Source: Limosilactobacillus vaginalis DSM 5837 = ATCC 49540
Lineage (GTDB): Bacteria > Bacillota > Bacilli > Lactobacillales > Lactobacillaceae
Reading direction: 5' to 3'
NCBI RefSeq assembly: GCF_000159435.1
Contig: NZ_GG693413.1
Coordinates: 331,950 to 387,199, forward strand
Length of the DNA stretch: 55,250 nt
In this document: positions 34,492-43,182 of the stretch, piece after piece
Layout of the letters: each line of letters opens with the position of its first letter
How positions within the stretch are numbered: the first letter of the stretch is position 1
The notes under the pieces: generated by a model
Database searches by the model: none
The model's input: only the letters and a program-made list of their open reading frames with translations
Told to the model about the DNA's origin: nothing
Made by a program: the position numbers and the translations under genes

Positions 34492-34657
34492 CGAAATCAT
34501 TAAATTTTCTCATATTTATTTAATTAAATTTCATTAGTAATTGTATATTCCTTTCATATTTAGTCAATCTTCAAGTTTGGCAATCATTAGCCAGCATTCT
34601 GTGATATTCTAGTAGGAATAAGTTTTTAAATTTATTTAAAGAAGAGGAGAATTGATC

Positions 34658-35965
34658 GTGTTAGAACGGATCTTTCATTTAAGTGACGCTCATACCACCG
34701 TCAAGGGCGAATTAATTGCTGCCCTGACGACCTTCGTGAGTTTGTCATATATTCTATTTGTTAACCCGAACATCCTGCATGCGGCAGGAATTAACAAGGG
34801 TGCCGCCTTTACGGTTACCGCAGTCGCAACCGCAGTCGGATGTTTCTTAATGGGATTAATCGCCAACTACCCAATTGCCTTAGCGCCAACGCTAGGAAGT
34901 GCTGCTTTCTTTACCTATAATGTTGTTATCGGTATGCACATTAACTGGCAGACAGCCTTAGCCAGTGTCCTCGTAGCCTCATTCCTATTTATTTTAATTA
35001 CAATCCTAAAGTTGCGGGAAAAAGTGGTTGATGCGATTCCACAAGATATTAAATACGCGATTTCTGCTGGGATTGGGTTATTCATCGCATTCATCGGTTT
35101 ACAAAACGGTAAACTAATCGTTAACAATTCATCATCCCTGGTTGGTCTTGGCTCATTTGGTAATCCAGATGTTTGGTTAACCCTCTTTGGTTTAATCCTA
35201 ACCGTCATTTTAATGGCTGCCCGCGTACCGGGGTCAATCTTTATCGGAATGATCGTTACCGCTATTTTCGGGATGTGCATCGGTCAAATCCCGCTACCTC
35301 ACGGAATCATCTCTACAGCACCAAGCATGGCCCCGACATTTGGTCACGCTATCTTCCACTTAAAGGACATTAATACACCACAGCTATTTATGGTTGTCCT
35401 CACCTTCCTGTTAGTTACCTTCTTCGATACTGCAGGAACATTAATTGGAATGACCCAGCAAGCTGGAATGGTTGATAAGAATGGTAAGATTCCCCGGATC
35501 GGTAAGGCCTTCCTCTCTGACTCTCTTGCCATGGTTGAAGGGGCAATTTGTGGTACCGCACCGCTAGGAACTTCCGTTGAATCCAGTGCCGGAATTGCCA
35601 TGGGTGGTCGAACAGGATTAACCGCTGTCTTTGTCGGTATTCTATTCTTGATTTCCATGATCTTTAGTCCTCTGCTAGCGGTAATTCCAACAACGGTCAC
35701 CGCACCAGCATTAATTATTGTCGGGGTCCTAATGGCAAATAATCTGAAGTACATTAACTGGGATCGCTTTGAAGTGGCCTTTCCTGCCTTTCTTGTTGTG
35801 GTCGGAATGCCATTAACCTACTCCATTTCCGATGGTTTAGCCCTTGGTATGATCGCTTACCCAATTACCATGATTGCTTCCAAGCACCACAAAGACGTCT
35901 CACCAATGATGTACGCCCTCTTCGTTATCTTTATTCTGTTCTTTGGAATAACGAATATGAAGTAG
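34658..35965 (+). CDS. NCS2/AzgA-type purine (hypoxanthine/guanine/adenine) permease
   Basis: A 435-residue, 12-14-helix permease of the NCS2 superfamily, AzgA (PbuG/PbuO-like) branch. It shows TTFVSLSYILFVNP, APTLGSAAFFTYNVV and FVTFFDTAGTLIGMTQQAG-like segments (the last reads TFFDTAGTLIG), and GAICGTAPLGTSVESSAG. It imports nucleobases by proton symport. Start: TTG 34652 is in frame, but GGAG (34646-34649) is eight bases before GTG 34658, which gives the common N-terminus VLERIFHL. No purine riboswitch was recognised upstream. It lies between the two lysine-synthesis units and appears unrelated to them. Confidence 0.9.
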   Translation: MLERIFHLSDAHTTVKGELIAALTTFVSLSYILFVNPNILHAAGINKGAAFTVTAVATAVGCFLMGLIANYPIALAPTLGSAAFFTYNVVIGMHINWQTALASVLVASFLFILITILKLREKVVDAIPQDIKYAISAGIGLFIAFIGLQNGKLIVNNSSSLVGLGSFGNPDVWLTLFGLILTVILMAARVPGSIFIGMIVTAIFGMCIGQIPLPHGIISTAPSMAPTFGHAIFHLKDINTPQLFMVVLTFLLVTFFDTAGTLIGMTQQAGMVDKNGKIPRIGKAFLSDSLAMVEGAICGTAPLGTSVESSAGIAMGGRTGLTAVFVGILFLISMIFSPLLAVIPTTVTAPALIIVGVLMANNLKYINWDRFEVAFPAFLVVVGMPLTYSISDGLALGMIAYPITMIASKHHKDVSPMMYALFVIFILFFGITNMK

Positions 35966-35967
35966 AA

Positions 35968-36308
35968 GGAAGTGCGAGCCGTGACGGATTAGCAACTGAG
36001 CACTAGGAAATCTCGGACGATGATTGGCAACAATCAAGGACGAGATCACTAGGCGGAAGTTGCGGTCACGGTAAGCACGTTATGACTAGGTTGATTTCAG
36101 CCTAGTCTTTTTTGATCTCTTTATGGGGTTAACGTTCTAATGCAACTGTGTCAAAATATGCTTCGTCCGAGTTTCTTCTACTGCTACATAGTCAAGATCG
36201 GTTCGCCCTAACCTTCCTCGAGCTAACGACCTCCACTTCCGATGATAAATCATCGTTCAGTGGAGAAATCGTTAGCCACCGGAAGGTTTTAACGGGCTCA
36301 CACTCTAT
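35968..36308. repeat. Structured intergenic repeat element, copy A
   Basis: A 340-base block between the purine permease and the lysC promoter, bounded by GGAAGTGCGAGCC and GGGCTCACACTC, which are near-inverted ends. It holds a long imperfect hairpin (35972-36078: GTGC/GCAC, CCGTGAC/GTCACGG, GCAACT/AGTTGC, TCTCG/CGAGA, TGATTG/CAATCA). A second hairpin (36210-36288) has AACCTTCC/GGAAGGTT, GCTAACGA/TCGTTAGC, CTCCACT/AGTGGAG and CGATGA/TCATCG. It contains no credible ORF. The same architecture and a 21-base exact match recur at 44669-44889. Confidence 0.75.
36084..36113 (+). terminator. Rho-independent terminator of the purine permease
   Basis: GACTAGG (36084-36090) and CCTAGTC (36101-36107) with a 10-base loop, followed by six T residues. 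It sits between the two hairpins of repeat copy A. Confidence 0.85.
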
Positions 36309-36315
36309 TTTTCTC

Positions 36316-36343
36316 TTGCATATTTATCAATCAATGTTAAAAT
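36316..36343 (+). promoter_or_regulatory. lysC-dapF promoter
   Basis: TTGCAT (36316-36321), 16 bases, then TAAAAT (36338-36343), about 50 bases before the lysC start. No lysine aptamer lies between it and the gene. Confidence 0.6.
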
Positions 36344-36392
36344 TCGATTAAAAAGTTTGCGTGGGGTTCTCATGCAAGAAGGAGAATTGAGA

Positions 36393-37757
36393 ATGAAAGT
36401 AGTTAAATTTGGTGGTAGTTCATTAGCTGATGGGGCCAGTTATGAACACGCAATTAAGATTATTACGAGTGATCCTGAACGGCGAGTAGTGGTTACTTCA
36501 GCCCCTGGGAAAAGAAATGCGGATGATATTAAGGTAACCGATCTCTTAATTAAATATGCACATGCAATTATTAAGAATGACGATCAGGAAGCCATGGTCG
36601 TTCGCAAAACTATTCTAGATCGCTACCAAGCAATCGCGGATTATTTTGATCTTCCAAGCGGGCAAATGCAACCGCTAGTTGAGCGACTCGCTAATTTACC
36701 TAATGGGAATTACCCTAATAATAATTACCTGCTGGCCGCTTTTAAGGCTCATGGTGAACGACTAAATGCCGAGTTAATGTCATTGGTTCTTAACCGCCTC
36801 GGCCATCCTGCCCGGTTTGTCACTCCCGAAGAAGTGGGCTTAAAGGTCGCTGGGACGCCAAATAATGCTACTGTGATTCCAGAAACTTATGCACGATTAG
36901 CCAACTTTTCTTTTAGCAAGCATGACATTATCGTTTTCCCTGGTTTTTACGGAATTACGCTTGCTGGTCATATTGCAACCTTCTCGCGGGGTGGTTCTGA
37001 TATTACCGGAGCGATTCTTGCACGGGGACTACATGCTGAAATGTATGAGAATTTCACCGACGTTGATGCAATCTACTCCGCTAACCCAAATGTAGTTAAA
37101 GATCCTCAACCAATTGCAAAGATGACCTATCGCGAAATGCGGGAACTTTCCTATGCTGGTTTCTCTGTATTCCATGATGAAGCGTTAATTCCAGCAATCC
37201 AAGGAAATGTTCCAATCAACGTTAAAAATACTAATAACCCTGAAAAACCGGGTACACTGATTGTTCCTGACCACTCTTTCCAACCAACTGATATTATTAC
37301 GGGAGTCGTTAGCGGAAAGCACTTTGCGGCCTTATACTTACATAAATACTTACTGAATAAAGAATCCGGATTCACTTTACGCATTCTTGAAATTCTCGCT
37401 CGCCATGATGTTTCATACGAACACATGCCTTCAGGGATTGACGATATTACAATTATTTTTGATAAGAAGGAACTCGATGATGAGCTAGTTGATATTATTT
37501 GCAACGAAATTCAGGAAGAAATCAATCCTGATCGTTTAGAATGGATTGATAACTACGCAATTACAATGGTAGTTGGCGAAGGGATGCGTAATCGGACCGG
37601 TGTTATCAATGACATCTTGAATCCCCTTGCCGAAAAGCATATCGCTGTACCAATGATTAACATGGGGGCTTCCCGAATTGCGATTATGATTGGGACATAT
37701 AACCAAGACGCAGATGCTGCAGTTCGTGCAATTTACCACCGCTTTTTTGTTAACTAG
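36393..37757 (+). CDS. lysC: Aspartokinase
   Basis: A 454-residue monofunctional aspartate kinase that makes aspartyl phosphate. The N-terminal KFGGSSLADG is the kinase signature, and FSRGGSDITGAILARG and YENFTDVDAIYSANP are substrate/nucleotide-site motifs. Two C-terminal ACT domains (about 310-454) allow feedback inhibition. ATG 36393 lies eight bases after GGAG; upstream in-frame codons at 36357 and 36372 precede that site. The stop overlaps the dapF ribosome-binding site, so the pair is coupled. It completes the pathway served by the opposite-strand lysA-asd operon. Confidence 0.95.
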   Translation: MKVVKFGGSSLADGASYEHAIKIITSDPERRVVVTSAPGKRNADDIKVTDLLIKYAHAIIKNDDQEAMVVRKTILDRYQAIADYFDLPSGQMQPLVERLANLPNGNYPNNNYLLAAFKAHGERLNAELMSLVLNRLGHPARFVTPEEVGLKVAGTPNNATVIPETYARLANFSFSKHDIIVFPGFYGITLAGHIATFSRGGSDITGAILARGLHAEMYENFTDVDAIYSANPNVVKDPQPIAKMTYREMRELSYAGFSVFHDEALIPAIQGNVPINVKNTNNPEKPGTLIVPDHSFQPTDIITGVVSGKHFAALYLHKYLLNKESGFTLRILEILARHDVSYEHMPSGIDDITIIFDKKELDDELVDIICNEIQEEINPDRLEWIDNYAITMVVGEGMRNRTGVINDILNPLAEKHIAVPMINMGASRIAIMIGTYNQDADAAVRAIYHRFFVN

Positions 37758-37767
37758 GAGGAAATTT

Positions 37768-38757
37768 ATGACTGAATTATTAAAAGTTCATGGTTCTCAG
37801 AATTGTTTCTTTATTCTGGACCAAACCAAACTCCAACGAGAATTAACCGATGATGAGTTAGTTGCCCTTGCCCAGCAAATTACTAGCAAGGAGCATGGCC
37901 TCCTGGGTGGCGCTGACGGTGTTTTAGTGGTTAATCGGCCTGTCCGTGAAGGAGCCACCGCTCAAATGCGAGTAATTAACGCTGACGGCAGTGAAGCATC
38001 CATGTGCGGTAATGGACTGCGAACCGTTGCCCGTTATGTCGCTGAACGTGACAACCTAGAAGATTTTAAGGTTGATACAATGGATGCCAGTCTAAGAGTC
38101 AGGAAGCAACCCGACTTAGCTTCTGGTGTGCCTGCATTTGCCGTTGAGATTTCACCTGTTCGTTTTAATAAGGAAGCCTTACCCTATGATCACTTAGGTC
38201 ATGATCGTTTGTTAAATACCCTTGTTCCAGAACTTCTCCCTGGCTACCGCTTTTCAGGCATTGCTGTCCCTAACCCACACTTGATCTCATTTGTCGATGA
38301 AAATGGCTTCAAGGAACTGGGACCGCTGGGTGAATGGCTTAATGGTGAAAATCCTTACTTCTCGGATGGGGTAAACGTTAACTTCGGTCATATTCTTGGG
38401 CCAAATAAGATTTTTGTAAAGACTTATGAACGTGGTGTGGGCTTTACAAATGCATGTGGTACGGGAATGTCTGCTACTTCCTTAGCATTTGCCCTCATTC
38501 ATCCTGAATTAGCTAGTTTTGGTAAGCCGATTACTGTTTTCAACCCAGGAGGAATGGTCCGGACAATTCTTCATCATGAAAATCACCGTTACTGGATTGA
38601 GCTGATTGGTAATGCAACATTTACCCATCGTATTGCGGTTTCTGAAGAGTCCTTACATAGTGCAACAATTACGGATCAAAATTCTAAAGTAGTCCCTACT
38701 GGCGAACAAGAAAACTATCTTAAATTCATTAACAACTTGGATAAACCAGGATTTTAA
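37768..38757 (+). CDS. dapF: Diaminopimelate epimerase
   Basis: A 329-residue cofactor-independent epimerase converting LL-DAP to meso-DAP for lysine and peptidoglycan. The two catalytic cysteines are in ASMCGNGLRT and TNACGTGMSAT, each in its family motif. It is longer than typical DapF (about 275-285), mainly through inserts after the first motif and a C-terminal tail. AGGAGG overlaps the lysC stop; the frame upstream of ATG 37768 merely overlaps lysC. Confidence 0.94.
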   Translation: MTELLKVHGSQNCFFILDQTKLQRELTDDELVALAQQITSKEHGLLGGADGVLVVNRPVREGATAQMRVINADGSEASMCGNGLRTVARYVAERDNLEDFKVDTMDASLRVRKQPDLASGVPAFAVEISPVRFNKEALPYDHLGHDRLLNTLVPELLPGYRFSGIAVPNPHLISFVDENGFKELGPLGEWLNGENPYFSDGVNVNFGHILGPNKIFVKTYERGVGFTNACGTGMSATSLAFALIHPELASFGKPITVFNPGGMVRTILHHENHRYWIELIGNATFTHRIAVSEESLHSATITDQNSKVVPTGEQENYLKFINNLDKPGF

Positions 38758-38776
38758 ATAATTATCCATTTAGGGC

Positions 38777-38805
38777 TTGCGATACTATCGAGTAGGCACT
38801 ATAAT
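38777..38805 (+). promoter_or_regulatory. Intergenic promoter between dapF and rlmL
   Basis: TTGCGA (38777-38782), 17 bases, then a perfect TATAAT (38800-38805). A strong terminator follows about 50-80 bases later, before any gene. Confidence 0.6.
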
Positions 38806-38811
38806 AAAAGT

Positions 38812-38890
38812 GTTATAAAAAGTTCTGGGATCCAGTAATTTTACAGTTCTAGAAAAAAGAGACGTGATGTTTGGTCACGTCTCTTTTTTA
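38812..38890 (+). ncRNA. Candidate small RNA or leader RNA
   Basis: The RNA predicted from the promoter at 38777-38805 would run about 80 bases and end at the terminator AGAGACGTGA / TCACGTCTCT plus T-run. No start codon with a ribosome-binding site is present in it. It could be a small RNA or an attenuated rlmL leader. Confidence 0.4.
38852..38890. terminator. Rho-independent terminator
   Basis: AGAGACGTGA (38858-38867) and TCACGTCTCT (38875-38884) with a 7-base loop, flanked by A6 and T6. It ends the lysC-dapF transcript and any RNA from the promoter just upstream. Confidence 0.9.
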
Positions 38891-38971
38891 GTTATTGGAC
38901 TTACTTGGTTTCTTTTTGCTTTTAAATTAAATATAATTAAAGTTGAGAATAATTTTTAAGGAGTTCTTACC

Positions 38972-40105
38972 TTGCAAGAATATCAACTAATAGCCACCGC
39001 TGCTTCTGGAATTGAAGCACTGGTTGGTAAAGAATTACGAAATCTTGGTTACGATACCCGAGTAGAAAACGGTCGAGTACGTTATATTGGGACAATTAAA
39101 GATATTTTAAATACAAATATTTGGTTGCGAACAGCCGATCGGGTCAAAATTATTGTTGGTGAATTTGAGGCCAAAACATTTGAAGAGCTTTTCGACCGAA
39201 CCGAAGCCTTGCCTTGGGAATGTCTATTACCAGTTGATGCCCAATTCCCGGTAGAGGGTAAAAGTCATCATTCACAATTACATAACGTTCCTTCAGTCCA
39301 AGCAATTGTTAAAAAGGCAATTGTCCGACGATTGAGCGATGTTTACCACCGTCGGACACGTCTTCCGGAAGCTGGCGCTCTCTACCCGTTAGAAGTAGCT
39401 ATTAATAAGGATCATGTAATGCTAACGCTTGATACTACTGGTGATAGTTTATTTAAGCGTGGCTATCGAAAAGCAAAAGGTGGTGCACCATTAAAAGAAA
39501 ACATGGCAGCTGCTCTTGTAATGCTCGCTCACTGGTTTCCTGACAACCCATTTGTCGATCCAGTATGTGGTTCGGGAACTATTCCAATTGAAGCAGCACT
39601 ATATGGTCATAACATTGCACCAGGAATCAATCGTTCCTTTGTTTGTGAGCAATGGACTAACTTGGTCCCAGATGGCTTAGCTGATGATGTTCGTGATGAG
39701 GCAGATAGTAAAGCAGATTATGACGTTGAATTGGATATTCATGGTTATGATATCGATCAAAATATGATTGACATTGCTCAAGAAAATTGCCGAGCAGCTG
39801 GATTAACTCATGACATTACTTTCAAACAGTTAGCAGTTAAAGATTGGCATACTGATAAGATCAACGGTGTTATTGTTGCCAACCCTCCTTATGGTGAACG
39901 GCTGAGTGATAAAGAAACTGTCCATGAGCTTTATCAGCAAATGGGAAAGCTTTACCGACCAATGACAACCTGGAGTAAGTATATCCTAACGGCAGATTTG
40001 GAATTTGAAAAGTACTATGGTGCCTCAGCAACCAAAAAGCGGAAGCTATATAATGGAGCATTGAGAACCGATCTTTTCCAATATTGGGGAAAGAAAAAGC
40101 TGTAG
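38972..40105 (+). CDS. rlmL: THUMP-domain 23S rRNA (guanine-N2) methyltransferase, RlmL/YpsC-like
   Basis: A 377-residue class I SAM-dependent RNA methyltransferase. The N-terminal THUMP/ferredoxin-like region (about 1-155) starts YQLIATAASGIEALVGKEL. The catalytic domain has the SAM motif FVDPVCGSGTIPIEAAL and the active-site NPPYGERL. The length matches YpsC of Bacillus (about 385). The TTG start has AAGGAG nine bases upstream. In Bacillus this gene follows gpsB and rnpB on one strand; here it faces the opposite way, with an IS and a pseudogene between. Confidence 0.9.
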   Translation: MQEYQLIATAASGIEALVGKELRNLGYDTRVENGRVRYIGTIKDILNTNIWLRTADRVKIIVGEFEAKTFEELFDRTEALPWECLLPVDAQFPVEGKSHHSQLHNVPSVQAIVKKAIVRRLSDVYHRRTRLPEAGALYPLEVAINKDHVMLTLDTTGDSLFKRGYRKAKGGAPLKENMAAALVMLAHWFPDNPFVDPVCGSGTIPIEAALYGHNIAPGINRSFVCEQWTNLVPDGLADDVRDEADSKADYDVELDIHGYDIDQNMIDIAQENCRAAGLTHDITFKQLAVKDWHTDKINGVIVANPPYGERLSDKETVHELYQQMGKLYRPMTTWSKYILTADLEFEKYYGASATKKRKLYNGALRTDLFQYWGKKKL

Positions 40106-40145
40106 AGTTTATTGTTCCTATAACCATTTGTAGAGGGTAGTTATA

Positions 40146-40195
40146 AAATGTAGGAAATCGGCGGTTTAAAATTGTTGGTTTTCCTACATTTTTTG
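40146..40195 (+). terminator. Rho-independent terminator after rlmL
   Basis: AAATGTAGGAAA (40146-40157) pairs with TTTCCTACATTT, followed by more T residues. The loop is about 22 bases. Confidence 0.8.
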
Positions 40196-40358
40196 TATAC
40201 TCACTTTATCAATCTTTTGAGGAAGTGATGAGTATGCGAAAAGACGTTTACGAAAGGATGAGATATTTTGTGGTAGAAAACAGACTAAGATTAGTAGTGA
40301 AATTTTTAATCGACGGATTGAAAGTTTCACTACTTTTCTGCTTTAAAAGTAGTTATTC

Positions 40359-40418
40359 GAAGTTGACATGTCGAAAAGTACTTTGACACGTGATGTCGGA
40401 ATAAAAAGTGGCAACTTC
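40359..40418 (+). ncRNA. Candidate IS110 bridge-RNA structure
   Basis: In the non-coding left part, GAAGTTG (40359-40365) pairs with CAACTTC (40412-40418). An inner GACAT (from 40364) pairs with ATGTC, leaving internal loops. Another stem AGTAGTGAAA / TTTCACTACT lies just upstream. Nested stems with large loops in this position are what a bridge RNA looks like; guide sequences were not assigned. Confidence 0.4.
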
Positions 40419-40520
40419 ACTTTTCTTTCCATAATCTGTTTTGAGTCTGTTGGCTTTAAAGTCGTGTACAGAAAATTAGAAATGGAAGAAACGATTGAAC
40501 TTCAAGAGGAGATGGAGATA

Positions 40521-41731
40521 ATGCGGTGTGTATTTGGAATTGATGTCAGTAAGGATTCAATTAGTGTGGCAATCCAATCGTCATTGATCAAACGATGTTT
40601 AAGGAGACAAAACTTCCGCTAAACCGTGATGGCTTCAGGAAACTAGAAGAAGCCCTGCAGTCTTTTAACAATCCTGAGGTCGTTTTTGAAGCTACCGGTG
40701 TTTACTCACGACGGCTTCAGCGATTTCTTGATGATCTCGGCCAAGATTATACCTGCCTGAACCCGCTAGTTGCGAAAAAACAGCTTGATGGTCTGCGCCC
40801 GTATAAAACTGACCGTAATGATGCCCGACACCTTGCCGAAACTCAATTCATTATGAACCGGGCAGTAACCTATAAGATTAGTCCGGTCTACCGGAAGTTA
40901 ATGGATTTTAGCCGGTTTTATCAAGAAGTCAGTAAAGACGTCGCAACCCACAAAAACCGCCTTCATCGGTCGCTCCAGCTTGTTTTTCCCGAGATTGAAC
41001 ATGTATTGAGCAATACCAATAATGAATTGTACTGGTCGGTAGTTAGTCAGTTCTCGCAAGCAAGTCAGGTAACTGAAGAATATTCTTTTAACGAAGTCGT
41101 TGATCTAATCCTTAAGGGGACCCAAAAGAAGATCTCACATGCCCGCGCAGAACAAATTGCCCACAGTCTTTATTCGGCAGCTCGCCTTTCATATTCAGCA
41201 GTTGACGATGATTCACCGGTTTATCTTCAAGTGAAGCACCTCGTAAACCAAATTCAGGAAGAAACCAAACTTAAAGCTAGCATCATTGAGCAAATGACTG
41301 CACTCGCCAAGGAACTACCTGAATATAACAAACTGCTTAGTATCCCAGGATTAGGCGTCCGAACCGTGGTGTCCTTGATTGGTGAGCTTGGTGATATTCG
41401 GCTTTTCCGCAACAGCAATGTCTTGAACGCCTTTATTGGGATCGATTTACGGCACTATGAGTCCGGCGATTATGTCGCTAATGATCATATTAGTAAGCGG
41501 GGAAATACGGTAGCCAGGAAGATTCTCTTCAAGGCAATTCAAAACATCGCCTCAGCTGCTCATTATCACCCAAACCACATCAATAACTATTACCAACGCC
41601 GGAAATTAGAGAACGGTCAACAAGGAACGAAGAAGATTGCGATCGCTGCTATTCACCGGTTAATTCGCACTATTTATCATCTCGTCATAAATAACCAATT
41701 CTATGATTACATCTTAGCTACTAAAGGGTAA
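40521..41731 (+). pseudogene. IS110-family transposase, frameshifted
   Basis: The ATG at 40521 opens MRCVFGIDVSKDSISVAIQ, the RuvC-like start with its first Asp, then runs out of frame. The rest continues one base off from about 40570, with EATGVYSRRLQRF and KTDRNDARHLAET giving the remaining DEDD acids. The C-terminal transposase_20 part has LLSIPGLGVRTVVSLIGELG and its serine-containing tail region HISKRGNTVARK. Total length is 1,211 bases, which equals 404 codons minus one base, so a single-base deletion explains it. A programmed shift is unlikely because no slippery heptamer was seen. The 3' portion, from the ATG at 40595, reads as an intact 378-residue frame. Confidence 0.85.
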
Positions 41732-42236
41732 GTCCAGAATTAGTTCATTGTCTTAAGTTCAGTCCACTGTTTAAACAGATGTAAGCAATGGGCTTTTTTG
41801 TCGTGGGCTTTAAACCTGCTTTTCGACCTTAATTACCTAATTTAAACCAAAAGAAAAGCGAGACTACCAACATAAAAGTAAATAATGTCGGTAATCTCGC
41901 TTGACTAAGCGTAGAAAAGTACTAATTGGATCCAATAATTACTTTGAATCATCATTACTATATTAGACTTGTGACAAAATTTCAACTATTTTTAACAAAT
42001 TCTTCTCGTTTTCGTAACAAAACGATAAAGCAATTCACATATTTATAAGAAATTGTCCATTAAGAGAGTTGAAGCCGTTTTTGTAGTGATAAGTTAAAAA
42101 TAGTGATTTTACGCATTAATCCTTGTCCTTAAAGGATTCTTAATTGATCAATTAGAAGAGCTCATTTACCCCCCCCCACTTTAAAATTTGCAATTTCACT
42201 TATCCATTTATTAGTGAAAACTTTTTTGAAAATTTT
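41732..42236. other. 505-base AT-rich intergenic region
   Basis: No gene is supported. It contains the palindrome CTGTTTAAACAG (41767-41778), a strong hairpin at 41856-41902, a palindrome TAATTGATCAATTA (42141-42154) and a run of nine C residues (42169-42177). The first part is probably the right flank of the IS110 element. Confidence 0.6.
41856..41902. terminator. Hairpin, possible terminator
   Basis: AAGCGAGACTACC (from 41856) pairs with GGTAATCTCGCTT (ending 41902) with one mismatch across a 21-base loop. No good T-run follows on either strand, so termination is uncertain. Confidence 0.4.
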
Positions 42237-43044
42237 TTAGTAATTATTTTCTTGCATTGCAGCTGGCCAGCCATCAATTGACTTTTTAGCATCAAGATCA
42301 CGGAGTTTTGCCATTTCTTCACCGTTAAGTTCAAAATCAAAAATATCAATATTTTCTTCCATATGTTTAGTATTTAACGATTTAGGAATTACAACAATTC
42401 CACATTGATTTAAGTAGCGTAAGGTAACTTGAGCTGGTGTCTTCTGATACTTGTCTCCGATTTCCTTCAAAATAGGAATATCTAAGAAGCCAGGATTTGC
42501 TTCTCCTAGAGGTGCATATGATTCATGAACAATGTTATTTGCGGTTAAATAATCATGCATCCGCTGTTGCTGCCAAAGAATATGAGTCTCAATTTGGTCG
42601 ACAACTGGTTTGATTGATGAATGATCAATAATCTCTTGAACTTGTGGTTCATTGTAGTTGCTTAAGCCAATTGCGCGAATCTTGCCTTCCTGATACGCAT
42701 CTTCCAATGCTCGGTATGTTTCTAGATCATTCCCCATCGGCCAGTGGATTAACACAAGATCAAAGTAGTCCTGGTTGAAGTCGAGCAATGAATTATCTAA
42801 CCCCTTTTTAGTTTCTACATAGCCACTTGTTTGAACCTTAGTTGTTACAAAAAGCTTCTCACGATCAAGGCCGCTTTCTTTGATTGCTTCGCCAACACCC
42901 TCTTCATTACCATAATATTGTGCCTCGGTAACCCAGTCGAAGTGCCTTAGCAACATTTAATAAGGTTGTGTTAGGAGTAATTTGATATGTCCCAAAACCA
43001 ATCATTGGCATTTCGAGGCCATTATTAAGTTTTACTGTTTTCAT
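42237..43044 (-). pseudogene. Aldo/keto reductase, disrupted by a small deletion
   Basis: An AKR5-type aldo/keto reductase (2,5-diketo-gluconate-reductase-like). The start at 43044 reads MKTVKLNNGLEMPMIGFGTY, with GGAG upstream, and continues to LLNVAKALRLGYR. Then the frame breaks: the expected codons for roughly HxDT are missing. The downstream frame resumes at EAQYYGNEEGVGEAI and runs to the stop (239 residues from its own ATG). The span is 808 bases, consistent with an 11-base deletion from a 272-residue gene. The lost stretch includes the catalytic Asp; the Tyr of QYYGNE is kept. Sequencing error cannot be excluded, but removal of a whole motif argues against it. Confidence 0.85.
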
Positions 43045-43150
43045 TTGGTTCATCTCCTCACCTATATTATATTATTTCTTTATTGAGATTGTTATTTTGA
43101 ATATTAGTTAAAGTAAATATCTGCTTATTGTTAATGTGGAATTTAAAAAT

Positions 43151-43176
43151 AAAAAAGCCCGGGCGAACCCGGACCA
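43151..43176 (-). terminator. rnpB terminator
   Basis: On the minus strand GTCCGGGTTCGCCCGGGC folds into a GC-rich stem-loop and is followed by six T residues, a few bases after the RNase P RNA. Confidence 0.9.
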
Positions 43177-43182
43177 CCTGAA

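Larger units (their letters stand above)
40200..41760 (+). mobile_element. IS110-family insertion sequence, inactivated
   Basis: A DEDD-transposase element. A roughly 300-base non-coding left part precedes the transposase frame and a short right part follows it. IS110 elements lack terminal inverted repeats, so the ends given are approximate. The non-coding left part is where IS110-group elements encode their bridge RNA. The transposase is frameshifted, so the copy cannot move by itself. Confidence 0.7.

Noticed and set aside
34492-34657. Purine riboswitch before the NCS2 permease
   Set aside because: The leader is short and AT-rich, without the conserved three-way-junction loops.
36148-36351. 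Open frame of 67 codons
   Set aside because: It lies inside the hairpin-rich repeat, has no ribosome-binding site and resembles no protein family.
40368-40520. Open frame extending the transposase N-terminus
   Set aside because: It runs through the IS non-coding leader. The IS110 transposase start MRCVFGIDVSKD is at 40521 with GGAG upstream.
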